DNA of 64,000 nucleotides from CAZHVS01 sp964536015 (GTDB taxonomy: Bacteria > Bacteroidota > Ignavibacteria > Ignavibacteriales > Ignavibacteriaceae). Positions 19,401-26,240 of this stretch are shown here, piece by piece (positions within the stretch are counted from its first letter, which is position 1; every line of letters starts with the position of its first letter). The translations under genes were made by a program, and so were the position numbers. The notes under the pieces are model-generated. The model saw only the letters and a program-made list of their open reading frames with translations. It was not told the origin of the DNA and did not search any database. Location of the stretch: assembly GCA_964536015.1 (NCBI GenBank), contig CAZHVS010000008.1:62001-126000 (forward strand). The letters are read 5' to 3'.

Positions 19401-20487
19401 AGCAGGAACCTCTCTTGGAAATAACGGAGATGGACATTATATGGGTGGTAATGGCGGAAGTAATGCAAACTTTAAAGCTGGCTTTGAAGTTGATTATATG
19501 TTTGCTATTAATCCAGGAACATCTTCAAATAATTGCTATGTCGATATAGTTAAATTAGTTGGTACACGTAAAGCTCAGTATTTAGGCAATTGTGATCAAT
19601 CTGGAAATGCTGTGTACGGACCTTCAAGTACATTTGCATTCACATCAAACTCCTGCAATTTTGCATTTAACAATGGTGGTGGAGTAAATCAAGGATTTGA
19701 AATCCGTATTCCTTATAGTGAATTAGGCATTACATCTGCAAGCAATCTCACAGCATTTGCATTTGTAGTAAGCAGTACTGCATATTTCTCTGATGTTACA
19801 GTACCGGGAAATATTGCAACACTTGCTCCACTTGCTAATCTTGGATTTGATCCTAATTTCAATACTTTACCTGGCGGTCCTTATTATTCAAATCCTGCAC
19901 CGCTTCCTATAGAACTTACTTCATTTACTTCTGACATAAAAGACAGAAATGTAACAATCAACTGGCAGACACAAACAGAAGTACAATCAAGTAAATTTGT
20001 AGTTGAAAGAGCATTATTTGGAACTGATATATGGCAGATTGTTGCTAATGTAAAAGCTGCAGGAACAAGTAACTCATTAAAATCTTATTCTGTAACCGAT
20101 ACAAAATTAAATTCAGGTAAATATCAGTATAGATTAAAAATGATTGATGTTGATGGAACATATAGATACAGCGATATAATTTTTGCTGAAATTGGAACAC
20201 CTAAGACTTACCAATTATCTCAGAACTATCCAAATCCGTTTAATCCGACTACAAGGATAGATTATCAATTACCTTTGGATGCAAAAGTTACAATTGAACT
20301 ATATACTATTAGTGGTGAAAAAGTTGCAACTCTTGTAAACAACGAACAAACTGCAGGATATTATACACTTGATATAAATGCTTCAAGAGAAGGTTTATCA
20401 TCAGGAGTATATATTTACAGAATGATTGCTCAGGACAAAGTTAATGCAGCATTCACACAGGTTAAGAAAATGATGATGATTAAATAA
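13456..20487 (+). CDS. Giant secreted beta-helix protein 2 with T9SS sorting domain
   Basis: This 2343-residue secreted protein starts MKRILTFILLILFLGNLRIL, a signal peptide ending around LSQ. The inferred order is as follows. First comes an N-terminal beta-sandwich with YVIAMSDGYISFNSS and RPLIAPLWDDLDG (about residues 25-245). A fibronectin III-like domain follows from about 246 to 345. Beta-helix 1 runs from about 346 to 1135 and an Ig-like module from about 1145 to 1285. Beta-helix 2 spans about 1290-1895. Next is a module starting LAIDGLLNESEYL that resembles carbohydrate-binding CBM9/DOMON-type domains (about 1908-2131). Last are an FnIII-like domain from PIELTSFTSDIKD and the T9SS type A sorting domain (about 2252-2343). 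No catalytic residues are obvious; a surface glycan-binding role is possible but unproven. The last 89 codons are DNA-identical to those of protein 1, while the upstream modules are diverged. Confidence 0.93.
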   Translation: MKRILTFILLILFLGNLRILSQSITNYNFSASSGTFTQIVGGTSVSTTVSAADFLGDTKTSIPIPIGFTFYYMGQPYNYVIAMSDGYISFNSSATSNLTNNLTSSAATQRPLIAPLWDDLDGASGSGSASYITEGTTGSRVFTIEWINWQWNYSATGTTISFQVKLYEADGKIQFIYRDDGGTVNSGSASIGITATSTGSGNFLSLDGTGTSPNASSTTETTSLNTKPATGQIYTFAPVQYISPEAPITLGFNSIGATVMNVTWKDNSTTETYFRITAATDAAFTQNVVTIIQNSSTIAGTGSDYQISLSSLLPSTLYYIRISAENEASPPSSFLTGSQSTIAGTMTGTMTIGPTGTYTSIGAAINALQSNGLAGPVIFELQSTYVSTVESFPLAFPNLFSDAAKTVTFRPEAGATNLLISNGGSTASTIVLTDADYITFDGRPGGVGTTSQLTIENTNTATGIRTVLLQNDASNNTFKYCTIKGNLPSTNGIAVIQFGTTTGTTGNDNNLIDNCNIDAMGGTGTAIYSSGTTTTNAHFNSNNTISNCNIYDFYISSTSTTSTYGIRLTTGNTDWTITNNSLYQTSARAYSSTAAIHYMISCNYTSGNNFIVTNNHMGGDSPNSNGTYTISSGSARLFVLEMNVGTTTASSVQGNTIRNINITTGYSSAGSSGFIGIYVSAGNVNIGNITGNTVGSTTSINSIVYNNSGTDAGILVVGANLAGAGTVVFNNNLLGGFTANVSTATVRINLYLISTAVTGPLTISGNTIGSTTVANNIVNNAGNTSTNFNTRGINSTSTNASVIITNNTVANITSTSTNTGPSLVGMYLGPSSASTNYTVTGNTVYNLTTYSSRTSTGSTGPLIGIAFVNTSAGGVHNISNNIVHSLLDTTASAATDIYGIYISNATTTVSTVAGNYIHSLKHSSTGNGRMIGIYNVNCAMNIFNNMVRLGIDKDGNSITGGYWIAGIWKETTQRNSIIHNSVYIGGTGIAGSQNQSTFAFRKSGTGTTDTLMNNIFYNARSNSTSTGKHYAVYLNNTTTLVSDFNLFYVDGTGGVLGTDNGGTNDRTTLTAWKTATSKDGNSGFGNPNFVLPAGNSSNVNLHIQSPTPIESSGNSITYIPTDFDGDTRSSLTPTDIGADAGNFTVVDIFPPAISFTQLGNGTSSNRVLTNFATIKDNVGVSTGANLPRLYYKKSTDVDTLIDNDPASEGWKYVVASNTTSPFSFTIDYSQIYGGFVTTGDIIQYFVVAQDAANNLNSLPMGAGGSPNPPVQNINAAPPTLYSYTITGGISGVKTVGTGGNYTTLTGTGGLFEAINNSAVTGNLTANIISDITEPGTVSLNQWSEEGTGNYTLTIQPNGTTLWTISGTAVTSGNPMININGADRVTINGVQNGSNVPGASYLKFVNTNSTPANTGATIQFTNGSVNCFLINCTIENNGTSTTRGAIVIGSSGTNNVFISSNRIGDATSGTAGAPAVGIYSASSTNTVVVEENYIYNFSNYGVYFSTVGNECTIADNSFYNNLSTPPSTTQYSIYVGAGNNHNITENYIGGSSANCGGTPWINSGAITFYGIYLAVGTATATSVQNNTISNINLTSTSTANFYGIYCTAGLIDIGTMSGNVIGSTSYTPGSPSITLSGTGTVYGIYMTGCTSNIWKNTIANISQTTTSPGIFYAIYLSGTNAYNVGYNTIMNCGATSSSTGTNAIIGIYYAGGSGGTQICTIHNNMISLGEGVSNNNVYKGIDDFGYSGNILKMYYNSVFIGGTGTGTSACYAYLKRDAVTETHYNNIYVNNRSGGSGKYFAIGVTNTSGSFISNYNDLYSTSPTLGVWSTTDITDLTGWKTASTQDANSVSQDPVFQTNSNLHLNTTVTPTFLKGTPISGITDDIDGDMRDNAYPYMGADEDPNKRLSPLAIDGLLNESEYLTVATKQNTNSGFGGNIDVSKIVYYFDNTAQQLFIGVVGKLDVSNNNGIGLWLGFTEPTGIPAGTSLGNNGDGHYMGGNGGSNANFKAGFEVDYMFAINPGTSSNNCYVDIVKLVGTRKAQYLGNCDQSGNAVYGPSSTFAFTSNSCNFAFNNGGGVNQGFEIRIPYSELGITSASNLTAFAFVVSSTAYFSDVTVPGNIATLAPLANLGFDPNFNTLPGGPYYSNPAPLPIELTSFTSDIKDRNVTINWQTQTEVQSSKFVVERALFGTDIWQIVANVKAAGTSNSLKSYSVTDTKLNSGKYQYRLKMIDVDGTYRYSDIIFAEIGTPKTYQLSQNYPNPFNPTTRIDYQLPLDAKVTIELYTISGEKVATLVNNEQTAGYYTLDINASREGLSSGVYIYRMIAQDKVNAAFTQVKKMMMIK
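19180..19850 (+). other. CBM9/DOMON-like module within protein 2
   Basis: This stretch encodes about 220 residues from LAIDGLLNESEYL through KIVYYFDNTAQQLFIGVVGK and GFEIRIPYSELGI. It resembles family 9 carbohydrate-binding or DOMON-like sandwiches by the opening xIDGxLNE and the late FEIRIPYSEL pattern. It is unlike the S/T/N-rich beta-helix parts. I infer a ligand- or glycan-binding role; structure prediction would settle it. Confidence 0.5.
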
Positions 20488-20541
20488 TCATTATTTTCTC
20501 TTACAAAAATTAAGGCGAGCTAACCACTCGCCTTTTTTATT
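20221..20541 (+). repeat. 321-bp perfect direct repeat, copy 2 (sorting domain plus terminator)
   Basis: This is identical to 12979-13299, at an offset of 7242 bases. It covers the end of protein 2, the stop codon and the terminator. The two copies flank essentially the whole of the second gene, so homologous recombination between them would delete that gene and leave an intact first gene with its terminator. Confidence 0.95.
20513..20539 (+). terminator. Intrinsic terminator of beta-helix gene 2
   Basis: AGGCGAG and CTCGCCT form a 7-bp stem with a 7-base loop and a T run. It lies inside the second copy of the 321-bp repeat and is therefore identical to the terminator of gene 1. Confidence 0.9.
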
Positions 20542-20602
20542 AAAATCATCAACTTCGTTGTTACTTCATTTCTTCAATTTTTAACTGCTAATTATAAATT
20601 TT

Positions 20603-20681
20603 TTTTGAATTGTATTAAAACTTTAATAATTTCACACAATAAAAAAATAAACTTAATCAATCAACTAAATGAGGCGAAGAT
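20603..20681 (+). promoter_or_regulatory. Conserved 5' leader of beta-helix gene 3
   Basis: This leader is homologous to the one at 13375-13455. Shared blocks are TTTTGA, AAAACTTTAATAATTT, an A run and ATCAATCAACTAAATGAGGC just before the ATG at 20682. Genes 2 and 3 therefore probably share a control mode. Gene 1 has a different leader. Confidence 0.5.
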
Positions 20682-23600
20682 ATGAAAAGAACATTTACTT
20701 TTTTCTTTTTAATAACCTGCTTGTTTGTCGTTAATTCTTTTTCTCAAACAAGTCCGGATTATATTTTTGGAAACGATAACGGTGCAGGCTGGAACTGGTC
20801 GACAGGTACACAAGGTACAGCAAGTCTTGGAAGTTCTTACAAATGGCAATTCCAGGCAAATGCATCCGGTAATCATTATTTCAAATTTGGTGAGACTTCA
20901 TCATCTGCTGATGGAAGTGGTTTCTGGGTAAACAATGCAAGTGGCGATTTACAATATACTGGAGCAGGTGACATGTGGATTGCTTACTATTATTCTAATA
21001 TGGGAGATGGTGGTGCAATCTATACAGCAATTACAAACGGTAATTACTATGTTATTAAAACTAAAATTTATTTTAACAATTCAAATTTTGCTGTATTCGA
21101 TAATGGAACAACTGTACCTGTTACTCTAACTGCCATTACAAAAAATTTATCTGGTTCAACTCTTAATGTGGATGTTACTGCAAGTGGTTCAAAGGGAACT
21201 AATGAAAAAATCTGGGTAAGGTATACAACTAATAATTGGACAACAAGTTCTACTGTTGAGGCTAGCTCAGATCAAGGTTCAAATGTTTGGAGAGCTGCTA
21301 TCCCTTATACTTCAGGTCAAGTTGTTGAGTATTATGCTTATACAACAATCCAGAGGTCATCTGCCCCTGCTGAAAATGATGCGGATTTTTATACAATAAA
21401 CTACATTAATAACTCCGGAAAAAATTATATGTTCGCTGTTATTAACGGTTCATATTATATAGGTAATAATGGTACTGGTATTGGTGGTGGAAATCCACAT
21501 TTCAATTCACTCAAAGAAGCTTGCGACTTAATTAACGTAAGTTCGATAACTGGCAATTCAAGTTTTTCATTTACAAGTAATTTGACTGAAGCTTCGAATG
21601 TTGGATTAGGAAAAAATCCAGAACCTTACATAATAACTTTTACTGCCTATAATGGTTTTAATAACATACAACCCGTCATTACTTTTACTCAGACAACTGA
21701 TAATACTGGTGCATCTGGTGGTTGGGTTATTGGATGTCCGGATTTAACTGTTTCTAGTACTTCAAACTACGGTTTAGTTTCAATGAGAAATATAATAATT
21801 GATGGTTCTAATACTCAGGGGGGAACTACAAGGGATCTTACTTTTCAGACTAATTCAACATGTCATTCCAACACGTACCCTATCCGAATTATAGGAGATG
21901 TAAATAATGTAATAATCAGAAATTGCATAGTGACTGCCAATCAATCAGTTTCGTATGGTCTTCTTATAACAAATCGTAATGATGCCACTTTAGGTAATTG
22001 GACGCCAGACTCAATTACAGTTGATAATTGTGAAGTCACCAATATCGTTTCAGGTACAGGACAGGCAATAGCGATTTCAAATTCAGGTACTCCGACTACA
22101 TTCCCCACTGAAATAACTTTTATGGGAAATAAAATTACTGCCAAAACTCGCGGAATATTTCTGAACTATGCGGGTAATACTCGTATCTGCAATAATGAAT
22201 TTTATATTAACCAAACTCTTACAGGTTATCTTAGTTATGGAGTTTGGGCTTATGTTATTGGCAGTACAACTCAGCCAAATCAGACTGTACATATTTATGA
22301 CAACTTTTTCAAACAGTTATCTACAATAAATTCAAATGCTGGCGACTATGGAATTATTGGTATTTATGTCAATTCAAGAGGAACATATAATGTTTATAAT
22401 AATGTAATTACAGGGTTTGATTGGACTGGTTCTGCAGCTAATCCAAATTGTGTTTTTGAAGGTATCAGAGTTGCTACTAGCTTAACAGATGGCATTACTG
22501 CTAATATTTATAACAATTCAGTATACATCAAGGATTTACCATTAGGTTTGAATGGAACAGGCACCAAGAATGTAAAAGCATTTTCGCTCAATATTTCTGG
22601 AGCTAGTGGTACCAGAGTATGTAATGTTTCAAATAATGTTTTTTCCTCAGATGAACAGGATTTCGCTACATACGCTTATTTCTGGTCTAACACTTCAATT
22701 CCTACTGTATCAAGCAACTATAATAATTTATATGTCTCTAATCCATTAAGTTATATTGGAAGGTATGGAGCAACAGATTGTCCAGATTTGTCAAGCTGGC
22801 AAACAATATCAGGAAAAGATAATTATTCACTCAGCGGTAACCCAGGTTTTACTTCTGCTACAAATTTACAGCCAGATGTTACCAATTCTAATTGTTGGAA
22901 TTTAAACGGTTTTGGAACACCTATCTTTACTGTACCATTTGATATACTTGGTAATTCAAGAAGTACATCAGTAACAACTGGAGCGACAGATATTGGAGCC
23001 TATGAATTTACTCCTACTTCTAATCCTCCTGCTCCAACACTTTCTGGTTCTATTGGAGTTGGCAATACACAAACCATAACTTTATCTGGACGAACTATTG
23101 GCTCTATTACCTGGACAGGTGGAACAGCTCTTCCAACTTCACTGATAATACAGTATAAGCCTGGCACTGATCCAAAGTTCCCTTCCGGAAATTATAGTAA
23201 TGCTCACTGGAATATTTGTCAGAGTGGTGGAACAGATTTTACTTATGATCTGACATTAAATTATGTACCTAACATTTTAGGTACAATAGGAAATGAATCA
23301 GATATAAGATTAGCTTCAATTCCTCATAGTTGCACATTAGATAATGATGATCCAGTTCCAATGTGGATACATTATGAGACTTCAGTAGTTAACACAACAA
23401 ATAAGACGATTTCTATGTCTGGATTGACATCTTTCAGTCAATTTGCTTTGAGCGATAATAACAACCCTATGCCGGTTGAATTAATTACTTTTGAAGCTAG
23501 TGTATCAGGAAAAATTGTTAACATTCTATGGAAGACTGTAACAGAAAATAATTCTTCAAAATTTATTGTAGAAAAAAATTCTGATGGTAAATGGATAACT

Positions 23601-24026
23601 TTAGGAGAAGTTAAAGCTGCAGGAATTAGTAATTCATTGAAAAAGTATTCTTTTACTGATAGAAATGTAATCGCCGGAAAAAACTTGTATAGATTAAAGA
23701 TGATTGATAATGATGGCTCATTTTCTTATAGCAAGGAAATTGAAATAGAAATGACTTTACCAAAAACATTTGAACTAAGTCAAAATTATCCCAATCCATT
23801 TAATCCTAACACGAGAATTACCTATTCTATACCAGTTGATAGTAAAGTTAAATTATTAATTTATTCTGTTAATGGAGAACTAGTAAAAACTCTAGTTGAC
23901 GAGAATCAATCTGCCGGAAATTATACAATAACTTTTGATGCAGGAAACCTTGCTAGTGGAACCTATATTTACAGATTAATAGCAAATGATTATATATCGA
24001 CAAAGAAAATGATTCTAATGAAATGA
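20682..24026 (+). CDS. Secreted beta-helix protein 3 with T9SS sorting domain
   Basis: This 1114-residue secreted protein has a signal peptide, MKRTFTFFFLITCLFVVNSF, ending at SQ (about 1-22). An N-terminal domain of about 130 residues (SPDYIFGNDNGAGWNWSTG onward) is followed by an Ig-like module with IWVRYTTNNWTTSS (about 150-245). A parallel beta-helix region spans about 265-770. A module at about 772-928 is closely similar in protein sequence to the one in protein 1, sharing SNAHWNICQ, GGTDFTYDLTLNY and SDIRLASIPH. An FnIII-like domain and a T9SS sorting domain (about 1025-1114, LSQNYPNPFNPNTRITYSIP, ending MILMK) complete it. This sorting domain is clearly different from the identical pair in proteins 1 and 2. 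The function is unknown. The gene is last in the island and has its own terminator. Confidence 0.93.
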   Translation: MKRTFTFFFLITCLFVVNSFSQTSPDYIFGNDNGAGWNWSTGTQGTASLGSSYKWQFQANASGNHYFKFGETSSSADGSGFWVNNASGDLQYTGAGDMWIAYYYSNMGDGGAIYTAITNGNYYVIKTKIYFNNSNFAVFDNGTTVPVTLTAITKNLSGSTLNVDVTASGSKGTNEKIWVRYTTNNWTTSSTVEASSDQGSNVWRAAIPYTSGQVVEYYAYTTIQRSSAPAENDADFYTINYINNSGKNYMFAVINGSYYIGNNGTGIGGGNPHFNSLKEACDLINVSSITGNSSFSFTSNLTEASNVGLGKNPEPYIITFTAYNGFNNIQPVITFTQTTDNTGASGGWVIGCPDLTVSSTSNYGLVSMRNIIIDGSNTQGGTTRDLTFQTNSTCHSNTYPIRIIGDVNNVIIRNCIVTANQSVSYGLLITNRNDATLGNWTPDSITVDNCEVTNIVSGTGQAIAISNSGTPTTFPTEITFMGNKITAKTRGIFLNYAGNTRICNNEFYINQTLTGYLSYGVWAYVIGSTTQPNQTVHIYDNFFKQLSTINSNAGDYGIIGIYVNSRGTYNVYNNVITGFDWTGSAANPNCVFEGIRVATSLTDGITANIYNNSVYIKDLPLGLNGTGTKNVKAFSLNISGASGTRVCNVSNNVFSSDEQDFATYAYFWSNTSIPTVSSNYNNLYVSNPLSYIGRYGATDCPDLSSWQTISGKDNYSLSGNPGFTSATNLQPDVTNSNCWNLNGFGTPIFTVPFDILGNSRSTSVTTGATDIGAYEFTPTSNPPAPTLSGSIGVGNTQTITLSGRTIGSITWTGGTALPTSLIIQYKPGTDPKFPSGNYSNAHWNICQSGGTDFTYDLTLNYVPNILGTIGNESDIRLASIPHSCTLDNDDPVPMWIHYETSVVNTTNKTISMSGLTSFSQFALSDNNNPMPVELITFEASVSGKIVNILWKTVTENNSSKFIVEKNSDGKWITLGEVKAAGISNSLKKYSFTDRNVIAGKNLYRLKMIDNDGSFSYSKEIEIEMTLPKTFELSQNYPNPFNPNTRITYSIPVDSKVKLLIYSVNGELVKTLVDENQSAGNYTITFDAGNLASGTYIYRLIANDYISTKKMILMK

Positions 24027-24042
24027 TTAACAATTAAAAATC

Positions 24043-24075
24043 AAAAAGGCGAGCTTAGTACTCGCCTTTTTTTTT
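24043..24075 (+). terminator. Intrinsic terminator after beta-helix gene 3 (bidirectional with clpS)
   Basis: AAAAAGGCGAG, a 7-base loop and CTCGCC are followed by nine T. On the minus strand the same hairpin is followed by TTTTTGATTTTT, so it can also end the convergent clpS transcript, whose stop lies 21 bases away. The stem core is shared with the terminators of genes 1 and 2, but the loop differs. Confidence 0.9.
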
Positions 24076-24096
24076 AACTTTTTTTAATTAAATATT

Positions 24097-24384
24097 TTAA
24101 GTTACTACCTGTGTATTTAATGCAATTTCTTCAAGTATTGAAGAAACTTTCAGACAAATATACAATGGACCATTGTAAACTACTGCTTTTCCCTTTACGT
24201 GTACCTCAAATGCGTAATTTCTAGCCTGCTCAAATGTACAATTTATTGCTTTTATGAGTTGAACTATCACCTCTTCAAATGAATGCCAGTCATCATTAAA
24301 AAGTATTACTCTTGAAGGAAGATCAACATCACTTGCTTCTTCTGTGTATACTTCTATTTGTGGATTTTCTTTTATCGGTTCCAT
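24097..24384 (-). CDS. clpS: Clp protease adaptor ClpS
   Basis: ClpS binds N-degron substrates and delivers them to ClpA-type unfoldases for degradation. The 95-residue protein has the family core: SRVILFNDDWHSFEEVI with the acidic NDD that contacts the substrate N-terminus, then QLIKAI, the EQARNYAFEVHVKGKAVV block and a C-terminal helix. It is monocistronic and convergent with the surface-protein island, and diverges from etfB. No clpA or clpC is in the window. Length and motifs make the call secure. Confidence 0.94.
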   Translation of the reverse strand: MEPIKENPQIEVYTEEASDVDLPSRVILFNDDWHSFEEVIVQLIKAINCTFEQARNYAFEVHVKGKAVVYNGPLYICLKVSSILEEIALNTQVVT

Positions 24385-24501
24385 AAAAATATTTTTTTCT
24401 GTTTCTATTTAAATATTTTGTTGAATTTTTTCAAGTAGATATTTGTTCTTATTTAGGATTTATTAATTTTTAGTTGTAAAAAAAATATTTTCGGAGAATT
24501 A

Positions 24502-25248
24502 ATGAAAATTGCTGTTTGTGTGAATCATGTTCCTGATACTGCTTCAAAAATTAAATTAGGAAGTGATGAAAAAACAATTGATAATAATGGAATCAGTTAT
24601 ATCATAAATCCTTATGATGAATTTGCTGTAGAAGAAGCATTAAAAACAAAAGAAAGACTTGGTGGTGAAGTTTTTGTAATTTGTATAGGAAACGATTCGG
24701 CAAAAGAAACTATCAGAAAAGCTCTTGCAATGGGATGTGATGAAGGAATTTTATTAAAAACAAACTTTTTACTTGATTCATTTGTAACTGCCAAACTACT
24801 TGCTTCGGAAATAAAAAATTTGAATTGTGAATTAGTCTTTATGGGTAAACAATCTGTAGATTACGATAGTGGAATTGTTGGTCAAATGACAGCAGAATTT
24901 TTAAATTATTCCTGTATCTCTAATTGTATCTCTTTTTCATTAAATGAAAATACTATTATTTCAGAACGCGAAATTGAAGGAGGAAGAGAAGTTTTAGAAT
25001 CAAAATTACCAATAGTTATTACTGCACAGAAAGGACTTAATGAACCACGCTATGCTTCTTTAAAAGGTATCATGGCTGCAAAAAAGAAGACTATTACTGA
25101 AAAGATAATTGAATCGGATGAATCAGTTAGTGAGCTAATAAAACTAAAATTGCCTGAACCTAAAAAACCTGGTAGAATCTTAGGAGAAGACAAGTCAGCA
25201 GTGGCAGAACTTGTAAGATTATTATCAGAAGAAGCAAAAGTAATTTGA
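24502..25248 (+). CDS. etfB: Electron transfer flavoprotein subunit beta
   Basis: EtfB pairs with EtfA to form the FAD/AMP-containing heterodimer that takes electrons from acyl-CoA and related dehydrogenases. The 248-residue protein opens MKIAVCVNHVPDTASKIKL and has the NPYDEFAVEEAL block and GKQSVDYDSGIVGQMTAEFL. The late KGIMAAKKK is typical of the AMP-binding side. CGGAGAA before the ATG at 24502 is the ribosome binding site. A possible Bacteroidota-type promoter, TTTG at 24442 and TAATTTTT at 24464 with 18 bases between, lies upstream, but this is weak evidence. The stop overlaps the TTG upstream of etfA, and the pair is surely co-transcribed. Confidence 0.95.
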   Translation: MKIAVCVNHVPDTASKIKLGSDEKTIDNNGISYIINPYDEFAVEEALKTKERLGGEVFVICIGNDSAKETIRKALAMGCDEGILLKTNFLLDSFVTAKLLASEIKNLNCELVFMGKQSVDYDSGIVGQMTAEFLNYSCISNCISFSLNENTIISEREIEGGREVLESKLPIVITAQKGLNEPRYASLKGIMAAKKKTITEKIIESDESVSELIKLKLPEPKKPGRILGEDKSAVAELVRLLSEEAKVI

Positions 25249-25256
25249 GGAAAACT

Positions 25257-26228
25257 ATGAGCGAAAAAATATTTGTATTCTTAGAGCAAAGAGATAATTT
25301 TATAAAAAAATCATCATTTGAAGCATTAGCATTGGCAAAAAAGCTTAGTGATAATTTCGGATTTGAAATAGATGTACTAACAATTGGAAGCGAAATAAAA
25401 AATTTAGATGAGATTTCTGAATTCGGTATCGAAACAGTTACTCTCGCCAATAATACTGAATTAAAACTCTATTCACCATCTGCATATACTAAAATTATTT
25501 CTGATTATCTTACAGTAACTAAATCTTCAATAATTATTTTTAGCAATACCTCCCTTGGAAAAGATTTAGCACCAAGAGTTGCTGCAAGATTAAATGCCGG
25601 CATATTGATGGATTGTACAAATCTGGAAGTACTTAATAATGAAATAATAGTTACTCGTCCTATTTTTGCAGGCAAAGCTTTTGAAATACGTAAACTTAAA
25701 ACAGCTCAAAAAGTTTTTACACTAAGACCAAACGTTATCAAAGTGGAAAAAATTTCTTCAAAAAAAGATGTACAAATTAATTCACTATTTCTTTCTGAAA
25801 TTGATCTTTCAACAAAGGTTATTGAAATGAAAAAATCTGAAGGCAAAATAGATGTAGCCGAAGCAGATATTATTGTATCAGGAGGGAGAGGATTAAAAGA
25901 AGCAGAAAATTTTAAGTTGATTGAAGAATTAGCAGAAACTCTAAATGCAGCTGTCGGTGCTTCAAGAGCAGTAGTTGATGCCGGCTGGCGACCTCATAGT
26001 GAGCAAGTTGGACAAACAGGGAAAACTGTTTCCCCTTCTCTTTATATAGCTTGTGGAATTTCCGGAGCAATTCAACATCTGGCAGGAATGTCTTCTTCTA
26101 AATGTATTGTTGCAATTAATAAGGATAAAGACGCACCAATTTTTTCTGCTGCTGATTACGGAATTAATGCTGATTTGTTTGAAATACTTCCGGAACTTAT
26201 TAATGAAATCAAAAAGAAAAAAAATTAA
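25257..26228 (+). CDS. etfA: Electron transfer flavoprotein subunit alpha
   Basis: EtfA carries the FAD of the heterodimer and docks on partner dehydrogenases or ETF:quinone oxidoreductase. The 323-residue protein has the C-terminal FAD-binding signature region with SGGRGLKEAENFKLIEELAE, GASRAVVDAGW, QVGQTGKTVSPSLYIACGIS, GAIQHLAGM and IVAINKDKDAPIF. An in-frame TTG at 25245 would add four residues. I chose the ATG at 25257 because the GAGGA at 25247-25251 sits at ribosome-binding distance and MSEKIFVFLEQ is the normal family start. No dehydrogenase partner gene is next to it. Confidence 0.95.
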   Translation: MSEKIFVFLEQRDNFIKKSSFEALALAKKLSDNFGFEIDVLTIGSEIKNLDEISEFGIETVTLANNTELKLYSPSAYTKIISDYLTVTKSSIIIFSNTSLGKDLAPRVAARLNAGILMDCTNLEVLNNEIIVTRPIFAGKAFEIRKLKTAQKVFTLRPNVIKVEKISSKKDVQINSLFLSEIDLSTKVIEMKKSEGKIDVAEADIIVSGGRGLKEAENFKLIEELAETLNAAVGASRAVVDAGWRPHSEQVGQTGKTVSPSLYIACGISGAIQHLAGMSSSKCIVAINKDKDAPIFSAADYGINADLFEILPELINEIKKKKN

Positions 26229-26240
26229 CAGGAAATTATT

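Noticed and set aside
12979..20541. Composite transposon or insertion element bounded by the 321-bp direct repeats
   Set aside because: The repeats encode a protein domain and a terminator. There is no transposase, no terminal inverted repeat and no target duplication, so gene conversion or duplication is the better explanation.
25245..25256. TTG start four codons upstream for etfA
   Set aside because: It overlaps the end of etfB and uses up the likely ribosome binding site. The ATG at 25257 is correctly spaced and gives the family start.
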